64,000 nucleotides of DNA from positions 186,001 through 250,000 of the forward strand of contig NZ_MDJS01000001.1 in assembly GCF_001705515.1 (NCBI RefSeq). Reading direction: 5' to 3'. Both the position numbers and the translations under genes were made by a program. The notes beneath the pieces are model-generated. The model ran no database searches and was not told the origin of the DNA. It saw only the letters and a list, made by a program, of their open reading frames with translations. The number at the start of each line of letters is the position of its first letter. Positions within the stretch are counted from its first letter, which is position 1. The stretch is from Mucilaginibacter sp. PPCGB 2223. Its GTDB lineage: Bacteria; Bacteroidota; Bacteroidia; Sphingobacteriales; Sphingobacteriaceae. Shown here in pieces: positions 17,527 through 24,238 of this stretch.

Positions 17527-18411
17527 TTATTTATGCTTAAAAAACTTACCAAAAACCCCCAGCGGCAGCTTGCTTCCCGCGGTGGCCTGCAGGTACAGTT
17601 CGCCTATCTCGAGGTTCTGTACTTTAGGATAGGCACTTTGAATAAGGTTCTCCACGATAACCGACGAAAAGCCCAGCGAATAGGTGTTCAGGATCAAAAA
17701 ATGCTCTTCCGGGTCGAGCAGTTTGACCACGTCCTGCATCATCTCGTTCAGGCTGTCTTCCAGTTTCCATTTTTCGCCGTTGGGGCCGTGGCCGTATGCC
17801 GGCGGGTCGAGTATGATACCGTTATAGGTTTTACCCCGTTTTACTTCGCGTTTTACAAACTTTAAAGCATCTTCGACCACCCAGCGGATATCTTTCAAAC
17901 CCGAAAGCTCCATGTTCTCGTTGCCCCAGGTCACCACCTGTTTTATGGAGTCGACGTGCGTGGTATCCGCCCCGGCTGCCTTCGCGATAAGCGACGCGCC
18001 ACCTGTATAGGCAAACAGGTTGAGCACTTTAGGCTGCCCGGTTTTAAATTTTTTAATGTTTTGTGAGATGTAATCCCAGTTGACTGCCTGCTCCGGGAAA
18101 ACGCCCACGTGCTTGAACGAGGTGAGCGCCATGCGCAGTTTAATGGCCACGTCGTTGTTTTTATATTCGATATGCCAGCGGTCGGGCAGGTGTGCGTTCT
18201 TCTTTACCCATTCGCCCGAAGTGGCCGAACGCCCCTTAAAGCGGATGTGGTGCCTGCGCTGCCATTCGGCATCCGATAAACCTTTACTCCATACCGCCTG
18301 TGGCTCCGGGCGGATCAGGATCAGGTCGCCGAAGCGCTCTAATTTTTCAAAATCGCCGCAGTCGATCAGTTCGTAATCTTTCCAGTGGGTGGGAGTGAGG
18401 AGTTGGATCAT
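17527..18411 (-). CDS. Class I SAM-dependent methyltransferase, RlmI/RlmK-like
   Basis: 294 residues. Motif I is VLNLFAYTGGASLIAKAAGA near 142-161, an acidic HVDSIK follows, and motif IV is IILDPPAYGHGP near 202-213. NLFAYTGG and DPPAYG are shared with the RlmI/RlmK group of rRNA methyltransferases, but there is no N-terminal PUA domain. The N-terminal 130 residues instead form a beta-rich domain (LILIRPEPQAVW, SGEWVKKNAHLPDRWHIEY). RNA is therefore the likely substrate, with the site unknown. A -7 box at 18472-18479 gives it its own promoter, and a dispersed repeat lies in the leader just before its ATG. Confidence 0.8.
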   Translation of the reverse strand: MIQLLTPTHWKDYELIDCGDFEKLERFGDLILIRPEPQAVWSKGLSDAEWQRRHHIRFKGRSATSGEWVKKNAHLPDRWHIEYKNNDVAIKLRMALTSFKHVGVFPEQAVNWDYISQNIKKFKTGQPKVLNLFAYTGGASLIAKAAGADTTHVDSIKQVVTWGNENMELSGLKDIRWVVEDALKFVKREVKRGKTYNGIILDPPAYGHGPNGEKWKLEDSLNEMMQDVVKLLDPEEHFLILNTYSLGFSSVIVENLIQSAYPKVQNLEIGELYLQATAGSKLPLGVFGKFFKHK

Positions 18412-18420
18412 TTTTGTTTT

Positions 18421-18453
18421 AGTCCATAGTCCATGGTCGATAGCCCATAGACT
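18421..18453. repeat. Dispersed 33-bp repeat, copy in the methyltransferase leader
   Basis: It begins AGTCCATAGTCCATGG and ends CATAGACT. It differs from 43289-43321 at only two positions. Confidence 0.75.
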
Positions 18454-18471
18454 AATAAGTTAAATTTTTTG

Positions 18472-18479
18472 CAAATATA
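18472..18479 (-). promoter_or_regulatory. -7 box for the methyltransferase gene
   Basis: Minus-strand TATATTTG is a full match to TAnnTTTG, about 60 bp upstream of the ATG at 18411. No well-spaced TTG is seen. Confidence 0.5.
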
Positions 18480-18634
18480 GGGATTTTGCCAACCTGCATT
18501 TAAAGCAGCTTATCTTAACTAATAAATAGCTTTTACCCGGCTCTGCTAAATAAAAAAACAGCCTATGGCCGGTGTTATCACCGATCACGCGGAAATTAAA
18601 TCAGCGTAATCAAATAATCACACAAAATCAGCGG

Positions 18635-19387
18635 TTAAAGCTTCTCCTTTGCAGCCTGCATAAACTTGCTGGCAAAAACAAAGTCGTTCAGCTCCTTATT
18701 ATCGGTATGGGCAATCTCTTTGTTATTGCCTTCCCACCATTTTTTGCCGTTGTGCAAAAAGATGATATGATCGCCTATGCCCATTACCGAGTTCATATCG
18801 TGCGTTACGATCACGGTGGTGGTTTGGTATTCCTGTGTTATCTCAGCAATCAGGTCGTCAATCAGGATAGAGGTTTTAGGGTCGAGGCCCGAGTTCGGCT
18901 CGTCGACAAATAAGTACTTGGGCTGCATGGATATAGCCCGGGCAATACCCACGCGCTTTTTCATCCCACCCGAGAGCTCGGCCGGGAAAAGCTTGTTTTT
19001 GCCCGCCAGGTTAACGCGTTCCAAACAAAAATTAGCGCGGTCGATCTTTTCGGCACGGCTCATTTTGGTAAATAAATTAAGCGGGAAAATGATATTATCC
19101 TGCACGCTCATCGAATCGAACAGGGCAGAGCTTTGAAACAACATGCCTATTTGCTTGCGGATGGGTACGCGCTCCACAAAATGCATCTTGGTAAAGTTTT
19201 CGCCGTTGTACAATACTTCGCCTTCGGTTGGCTTGTGCAGGCCTACAATACATTTAAGCAGGGTGGTTTTGCCCGAGCCCGAACCACCGATGATGAGGTT
19301 ATTCTTGCCCGGTTTAAACTGGGCGTCGATACCACGCAACACCTGGTTATCGCCAAAGGTTTTATGGATGTTGATCGTTTCTATCAT
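18635..19387 (-). CDS. ABC transporter ATPase, MlaF-type
   Basis: 250 residues from the ATG at 19387. The long upstream frame runs through the permease gene and is not real. Walker A GGSGSGKTTLLKC is near residues 36-48, signature LSGGMKKRVGIARAI near 140-154, Walker B YLFVDEPNSGLDPKT near 160-174, and the switch His is in VTHDMNSV. The closest described group is MlaF/Ttg2A, the ATPase of a phospholipid transporter at the inner membrane. Its ATG overlaps the permease stop (ATGA), so the two are coupled. The substrate-binding MCE protein (MlaD) is not found nearby. Confidence 0.88.
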   Translation of the reverse strand: MIETINIHKTFGDNQVLRGIDAQFKPGKNNLIIGGSGSGKTTLLKCIVGLHKPTEGEVLYNGENFTKMHFVERVPIRKQIGMLFQSSALFDSMSVQDNIIFPLNLFTKMSRAEKIDRANFCLERVNLAGKNKLFPAELSGGMKKRVGIARAISMQPKYLFVDEPNSGLDPKTSILIDDLIAEITQEYQTTTVIVTHDMNSVMGIGDHIIFLHNGKKWWEGNNKEIAHTDNKELNDFVFASKFMQAAKEKL

Positions 19388-20115
19388 AACATAATGCGTG
19401 ATATCACCAGGTCGGCAAATAAGATCATGATACAGCTGTAAACCACACCTTTGGTTGCCGATTGCCCTACTTCGAGCGCACCGCCCGAGGTATAAAAACC
19501 CTGGTAGGCGCAAATAGATGTGATAATGAACCCAAAGGCGGTGGCTTTCACCATCGATACCTGTAAAATGATCACTTTAAAACCATCCGTCAAACCGGTG
19601 ATATAATCGGATGGGGAAACCTCGTTGGATGCTGCGCAGGCAATGTAACCGCCTATCAAACCCAAAAAAATAGAAATGATGGTGAGGAAAGGGATCATGA
19701 TCACACCTGCAATAATTTTAGGTGATATCAGGTACCCGGGAGCGTTCACACCCATAATCTCGAGTGCATCAATCTGCTCGGTTACGCGCATGGTACCGAT
19801 TTGCGACGCGATGCTCGAGCCTACGCGGCCGGCCAGCACCAGTGCCGAAATGGTAGGGCTGAATTCGAGTATCGTCGAGTCGCGGGTGATGGTGCCTACG
19901 ATGGTTTTCGGGATGAAATCGCTTACCAACTGGAAAGCCGTCTGGATAGTAGCCACAGCGCCGATAAATACCGATATAATGGCCACAATACCCAGCGAAC
20001 CTATGCCTACCGATACCATTTCGCGCATTACCTCGGCCCAGTAAACGCTAAATTTTTCAGGTTTTTTAAAAGCTAATCGTAATAATAAAATATAGCGTCC
20101 GAGATTGTATAACAT
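19384..20115 (-). CDS. ABC transporter permease, MlaE-type
   Basis: 243 residues with five or six hydrophobic segments. It has conserved MlaE-family features: ITRDSTILEFSPTISALVLAGRVGSSIASQIGTMRVTEQIDALEIMGVNAPGYL, read in short blocks over about residues 75-130. The C-terminal GYFTSGGALEVGQSAT-like stretch (here GFYTSGGALEVG) is also present. With the coupled ATPase it forms the core of an MCE-type lipid transporter that maintains outer-membrane asymmetry in other bacteria. It is the first gene of the pair, divergent from an SDR gene across a 107-bp gap. Confidence 0.9.
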   Translation of the reverse strand: MLYNLGRYILLLRLAFKKPEKFSVYWAEVMREMVSVGIGSLGIVAIISVFIGAVATIQTAFQLVSDFIPKTIVGTITRDSTILEFSPTISALVLAGRVGSSIASQIGTMRVTEQIDALEIMGVNAPGYLISPKIIAGVIMIPFLTIISIFLGLIGGYIACAASNEVSPSDYITGLTDGFKVIILQVSMVKATAFGFIITSICAYQGFYTSGGALEVGQSATKGVVYSCIMILFADLVISRIML

Positions 20116-20222
20116 TCCTTGTTGTTAGATCGTGGGCTAAAATACACTTTTTGTGCAAATGTTTAATCCATATGTAACGTAATATGGGTAACATTGCTTA
20201 GCTATTACCTATTTTTAAAACT

Positions 20223-20927
20223 ATGAACAACCTCATCATCACCGGAGCCAGTAAAGGCATGGGCCGCGAAATTGCCAAAGCTTTCGCCTTACAAGGATTG
20301 AACATGGCGCTTTGTTCGCGAAGTTATACCGAATTGCTGAAATTGCAGAAAGAGTTGCAGGCCATCAACCCTGGTATCCGTGTGTTGATACGCCAGGCCG
20401 ATGCCAGCAATAAAGACGAACTTTTGGCTTTCGCCGGATATGCCGAGCAGGAACTGGGCTTTATCAGCGTTATTGTCAACAACGTAGGCATGTACGAACC
20501 CTCGAGCATACTGGATGACGAGGAAGATACCTTCCAAAAGCTCATCAATACCAACCTGATGCCTGCTTACGAACTATACCGGTACTTTGGTAAAACCATG
20601 ATGGCGGAAGGCAGGGGCCACATTTTTGCCATCAGCTCGGTAGCTGCGTTAAACCCTGTTGTACAAGCCGGTACATATACTGTAACTAAATTTGCGCTGC
20701 GTGGTCTAACTGATGTAATGCGACTCGAGATGCAGCCATACAATGTAAAAGTTACCTGCATTTTACCCGGATCAACATTAACCGACTCGTGGAGCGGTAC
20801 AGACGTTTCGGCCGACAAGTTTGTACTTCCCCAGGATATTGCTTCGGCAATAGTTTGTGCCTACAACATGTCGCCAGGCGCAAATGTCGATGAGATAGTG
20901 ATGAGGCCGGTATCGGGTCAGTTATAA
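20223..20927 (+). CDS. Short-chain dehydrogenase/reductase
   Basis: 234 residues, a classical SDR. The cofactor motif TGASKGMGREIAKAF is at about 6-20, NNVGMYEP (NNxG) near 89-96, and the catalytic Ser is in ISSVAAL. The YxxxK pair is in GTYTVTKFALRGLTDVM. The sequence resembles sepiapterin-reductase-like or 3-oxoacyl-ACP-reductase-like members. The substrate cannot be told. It is divergent from the MlaE gene and followed 30 bp later by the PspC gene, so it could be the first gene of that unit. Confidence 0.85.
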   Translation: MNNLIITGASKGMGREIAKAFALQGLNMALCSRSYTELLKLQKELQAINPGIRVLIRQADASNKDELLAFAGYAEQELGFISVIVNNVGMYEPSSILDDEEDTFQKLINTNLMPAYELYRYFGKTMMAEGRGHIFAISSVAALNPVVQAGTYTVTKFALRGLTDVMRLEMQPYNVKVTCILPGSTLTDSWSGTDVSADKFVLPQDIASAIVCAYNMSPGANVDEIVMRPVSGQL

Positions 20928-20957
20928 TTAAACAACAAATTAATTAAAAGCTGAGTT

Positions 20958-21467
20958 ATGGAAAACAGATTATACCGCGACGAGAACGCCAAAGTATTAG
21001 GCGGCGTTTGTGCGGGCCTTGCCGATTATTTTAATGTAGACGTAGCCCTGATACGTGTAGCCTTTGTATTTGCAATGGTGGTATTGGGCACCGGATTTTT
21101 ATTGTATTTGATTTTGTGGATCGTGGTTCCGAAAAAAAACTATTTTGATACCCCGCCTATGGTCGACTATACCATACCTCCGGCACAGGCCGGCTTTGCA
21201 CCTGTGCGAAGGAGGCCAGGCAATGCTGCAATAGTAGGAGGAACCATATTGATACTGATGGGGATTTATTTCCTGCTTGATCAGTTTGACATGATCCCTT
21301 ATTTTGAACTGCACCGCTTTTGGCCGGTGGTATTTATTGTGATAGGATTGGTGCTCATTTTTAACCCCGACAAACGGAAACATTTCGATGGCGCGCCCTG
21401 GGATAAAAAAGAGCCAGAAGCAACCGAAACTAAACAAACCGATACCGATAACCCAGAAAATATTTAA
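20958..21467 (+). CDS. PspC-domain membrane protein
   Basis: 169 residues. The PspC domain fills the first 60: LYRDENAKVLGGVCAGLADYF, then LIRVAFVFAMVVLGTGFLLY and LILWIVVP. Two further hydrophobic segments (AAIVGGTILILMGIYFLL and FWPVVFIVIGLVLIF) resemble the LiaF-type transmembrane module. The tail is hydrophilic and acidic (EPEATETKQTDTDNPEN). PspC proteins take part in phage-shock or envelope-stress sensing. It is followed after 3 bp by a LiaF-like gene, so the two form one unit. Confidence 0.9.
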   Translation: MENRLYRDENAKVLGGVCAGLADYFNVDVALIRVAFVFAMVVLGTGFLLYLILWIVVPKKNYFDTPPMVDYTIPPAQAGFAPVRRRPGNAAIVGGTILILMGIYFLLDQFDMIPYFELHRFWPVVFIVIGLVLIFNPDKRKHFDGAPWDKKEPEATETKQTDTDNPENI

Positions 21468-21470
21468 GCC

Positions 21471-22442
21471 ATGAGAAATGACAGATTGATACCGGGTACT
21501 ATCCTGGTGATTATAGGCATCCTTTTTTTGCTTAACAACTTCGGTGCGATTGAATTTAACTGGTGGGTGTTCCTCAACCTGTGGCCAATACTGCTCATCA
21601 TCGGCGGTGTGAACCTGGTATTTGCCCACAACCGTTCGCAATGGGCTACCATAGTAAAAATAGCGGTTTTGCTTTGCGGCATGGCTATACTGATTATTTG
21701 CGGGCTTACCCGCCGCGAGGTGGGCTGGCCGGTTTGGGCCTACCATATCAACCGCGATCTGAATGACGACGATGATGACACTACCGGCCGCCACTCGGTA
21801 ATGAAGATTGATGGTAATAGCGTTTACCGCGAGGAATATCACCCGGGTATTACCACAGCTACGTTAAATATTGCCGGCGGAGCAACCACTTACCGTTTAA
21901 ACGGCGTTACTACCGACTTGTTTGAGGCTACTACCAAAGAGTTTAATATGCACTACAACCTCAACACCCATATCGATAGTACATCAGCTACCATCGATTT
22001 TGATATGGATGTGCATAAACATGGCATATTTAACTGGGGGCATAAAAAGCATAACGAGGCTGATATTAAGCTCAACGCCACCCCTGAATGGGAGATCGAA
22101 CTGCAATCAGGAGCCTCGAGCGCCAATTTCGACCTGTCGCCATTTAAGGTTAAAAGGCTGGAGATACAGGGCGGCGCGGCATCATACACCGTGAAGCTGG
22201 GGCAGCCACTTGCCGAAACCACCGTGGATATTAATTCGGGCATGGCATCGGTAACGCTGTATATCCCAAAAAATGCTGCTTGCAGCATCAATGTTGATAC
22301 AGGCTTGTCGTCAAAAACCTTAGATGGGTTTGATAAAAAGGATGACGGCAGCTATGAAACCCCGGGTTTTGACAAAGCTGCTAATAAAATAAAAATCAGC
22401 TTTGACGCACTTATGTCCGACTTTAAAGTGATCAGATATTAA
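21471..22442 (+). CDS. LiaF-like membrane protein with C-terminal toastrack-type beta domain
   Basis: 323 residues. Three N-terminal membrane segments (LIPGTILVIIGILFLLNNFG, VFLNLWPILLIIGGVNLVF, IVKIAVLLCGMAILIICGL) are followed by a soluble beta-rich domain of about 200 residues with regularly spaced short strands. The C-terminal part (NSGMASVTLYIPKNAACSI, NVDTGLSSKTLDGF) resembles the cell-wall-active antibiotic response (DUF2154/toastrack) domain of LiaF/VraT. A role with the upstream PspC protein in envelope stress is likely but not shown. It ends before a strong terminator. Confidence 0.82.
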   Translation: MRNDRLIPGTILVIIGILFLLNNFGAIEFNWWVFLNLWPILLIIGGVNLVFAHNRSQWATIVKIAVLLCGMAILIICGLTRREVGWPVWAYHINRDLNDDDDDTTGRHSVMKIDGNSVYREEYHPGITTATLNIAGGATTYRLNGVTTDLFEATTKEFNMHYNLNTHIDSTSATIDFDMDVHKHGIFNWGHKKHNEADIKLNATPEWEIELQSGASSANFDLSPFKVKRLEIQGGAASYTVKLGQPLAETTVDINSGMASVTLYIPKNAACSINVDTGLSSKTLDGFDKKDDGSYETPGFDKAANKIKISFDALMSDFKVIRY

Positions 22443-22505
22443 AACAGGTTGGCCGGTTTTTGGTAGGTAACAGGATTCCGGACAGTACAGTATGGATATT
22501 TGCTT

Positions 22506-22536
22506 AGCCATACCCTTATTAAGGGTATGGCTTTTT
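22506..22536 (+). terminator. Intrinsic terminator of the PspC/LiaF-like unit
   Basis: AGCCATACCCTTA / TAAGGGTATGGCT is a perfect stem followed by TTTTT on the plus strand. It lies about 65 bp after the stop at 22442. Confidence 0.88.
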
Positions 22537-22547
22537 AACTTAGCTGC

Positions 22548-23156
22548 ATGGACGAACGATACTTGCTGGTGATCAATGGTAAGCCCGAAGGACCTTTTAC
22601 GGTAGATGAGCTAAAGGCGCGGGGTGTTAAAGCCAGTGATTTTGTTAAAACACCAGCAATGGATGATTATAAAGAAGCTCATGAAGTGGCAGAATTACGT
22701 GCGCTTTTTGGCTTTGCCTATCGGCCCGTAATGCCTCAATACTTTGGTAGTTTTGATCAGCGCCTGCTCGCCGCAGTTATCGATTGGCTCATCGTATCGG
22801 CTGTGATCATTGTTCCTGTTTGTACGGCTGTGCTGATCACCGGCGACAGGCTGATCCGCATCTTACTATCGGCCAGCATATTGCTGCTGATACCGTTTGC
22901 CAATCTTATTTATCACATCGTTATGGAAGGATCATCCCGGCAGGCGACCTACGGTAAAATGATCCTGAAAATACGGGTATGTGATATTGATGCGAGCACG
23001 ATAGGGTATGCCAAAGCCTTTGCACGAAACACTGCCAAAATACTCTCTGTACTTACTTTGGGAGTGGGTTACCTGCTCAATTTCTTTAATAAAAAACAGC
23101 AATGCCTGCACGATATGATAGCAGGTACGCTGGTCATGAAAGACCGTCTTATTTAA
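22548..23156 (+). CDS. GYF_2-RDD membrane protein (first of two)
   Basis: 202 residues. The N-terminal GYF_2-type domain is at about 1-55 (LLVINGKPEGPFTVDELKARGV). An RDD domain follows (FGSFDQRLLAAVIDWLIVSAVI), with three or four membrane segments and the late QCLHDMIAGTLVM typical of RDD proteins. GYF_2 may bind proline-rich partners at the cytoplasmic face. RDD domains have been linked to ion exchange, but most members are uncharacterised. It starts only 12 bp after the preceding terminator. A paralogue with the same architecture lies at 27314-28003. Confidence 0.88.
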   Translation: MDERYLLVINGKPEGPFTVDELKARGVKASDFVKTPAMDDYKEAHEVAELRALFGFAYRPVMPQYFGSFDQRLLAAVIDWLIVSAVIIVPVCTAVLITGDRLIRILLSASILLLIPFANLIYHIVMEGSSRQATYGKMILKIRVCDIDASTIGYAKAFARNTAKILSVLTLGVGYLLNFFNKKQQCLHDMIAGTLVMKDRLI

Positions 23157-23192
23157 CAAATAAGAAGTTTAGTGTTAAAATATGTTAAAACC

Positions 23193-23234
23193 AACTAAGG
23201 GATTAGTTATTAACTAACCTTTTAGTTATGTTTG
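23193..23234 (+). promoter_or_regulatory. Four alternating half-sites running into a -7 box (GLPGLI operon)
   Basis: AACTAA (23193-23198), TTAGTT (23203-23208), AACTAA (23212-23217) and TTAGTT (23222-23227) have spacers of 4, 3 and 4 bp. The last overlaps TATGTTTG (23227-23234), a TAnnTTTG -7 box. The layout looks like a multimeric regulator site on the promoter of the downstream pair. Confidence 0.6.
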
Positions 23235-23287
23235 ATCTGTTAATTGATTTTGAACTATACACAAACTATCAAAACCTCATTACAGAT

Positions 23288-24232
23288 ATGAAAACAAAAT
23301 TACTTTTCCCGATTTTTCTGATGCTGGTTACCTTATCGGCGATGGCACAGAAACCCGATTCGGCCAAAATTATGGTACACTATAAGTTTACCCACGTGCG
23401 CGATACCACCAAACGCGATACGCCTTACACCGAAAACATGATATTGATGGTGGGGCAAACCGCAAGCGTGTATAAAAGTTACGACTCCAGATTGCAAATG
23501 GAACGCATGAAAAAGCAGATGGACGAGATCAGGAAGTCGGGTACGATGGGGCCAATGAACTTTAGATCGGGGGGAGCAAATATTACCCCGACGGAAATAT
23601 TCCAGTTTGCTGCCACTAACAAAATGGTGCGTAAAGAAAAGCTGCTTAACAGCTATCTTATCGAAGATCCATACCCTGCTATCAACTGGAAAATAAGCGG
23701 CGATACCACGACCATCAGTAACCTGCATTGCCAAAAGGCTACAGGCCACTTTAAAGGCCGCGATTACGTAGCCTGGTTTTGCCCCGATCTGCCGTTCCGT
23801 ACCGGCCCCTGGAAGCTATGCGGTTTACCGGGCCTGATTGTTGAGGCTCACGATGTAAAAAACGACGTGATTTTTAAGTTCGATGGCATAGAAGAGATCG
23901 TAAAAACGGCACCCGATCCCGACGCTATCCAAAATGGTGTAACGCAGCAGGGCGGCCGCGTAATGCTGGTTTTAGGCGCCGATGATAACCAGGATCCTAA
24001 CCTGATAGCGCTTCCGGCTAACGGCATCAAAACAACGCAAAAAGAGTTCGACAATCTGAGAGAAGCGATGAGGAAAGACCCGCAGGCTTTTATCCAGTCG
24101 GCAATGGCCGGTATGGGCGGCGGCGTCAGGTTTAACCGTGCAGATGGTAGCGGTCCGCAGATCAATATGAAGATGTCGAACACCCCCGGTCCGGTGATCA
24201 ACAATCCGATTGAACTACCCGAGAAAAAATAA
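23288..24232 (+). CDS. GLPGLI family protein
   Basis: 314 residues from the ATG at 23288. This start gives a clean signal peptide, MKTKLLFPIFLMLVTLSAMAQ; an earlier ATG overlaps the -7 box and is rejected. The family-naming motif is visible in GPWKLCGLPGLIVEAHD near residues 176-192, preceded by YVAWFCPDLPF. GLPGLI proteins are secreted, Bacteroidota-specific, of unknown biochemical role, and usually lie beside a TonB-type outer-membrane protein. That is the case here, with the barrel gene starting 6 bp downstream. The tail has Met/Gly-rich low complexity. Confidence 0.92.
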   Translation: MKTKLLFPIFLMLVTLSAMAQKPDSAKIMVHYKFTHVRDTTKRDTPYTENMILMVGQTASVYKSYDSRLQMERMKKQMDEIRKSGTMGPMNFRSGGANITPTEIFQFAATNKMVRKEKLLNSYLIEDPYPAINWKISGDTTTISNLHCQKATGHFKGRDYVAWFCPDLPFRTGPWKLCGLPGLIVEAHDVKNDVIFKFDGIEEIVKTAPDPDAIQNGVTQQGGRVMLVLGADDNQDPNLIALPANGIKTTQKEFDNLREAMRKDPQAFIQSAMAGMGGGVRFNRADGSGPQINMKMSNTPGPVINNPIELPEKK

Positions 24233-24238
24233 GGCGCC

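Noticed and set aside
18560..18634. Possible terminator after the MlaF gene
   Set aside because: CGGTG/CACCG and GCC/GGC stems with a T-run exist but are weak and not contiguous, so I did not annotate it.
21099..21842. 247-codon frame antisense to the PspC/LiaF-like genes
   Set aside because: It overlaps two well-supported genes on the opposite strand, and its composition (many His/Asn/Gln) is that of a shadow.
23193..23227. Possible CRISPR-like short repeats
   Set aside because: Half-sites of 6 bp with 3-4 bp spacers are far too short; no repeat-spacer structure or cas genes exist.
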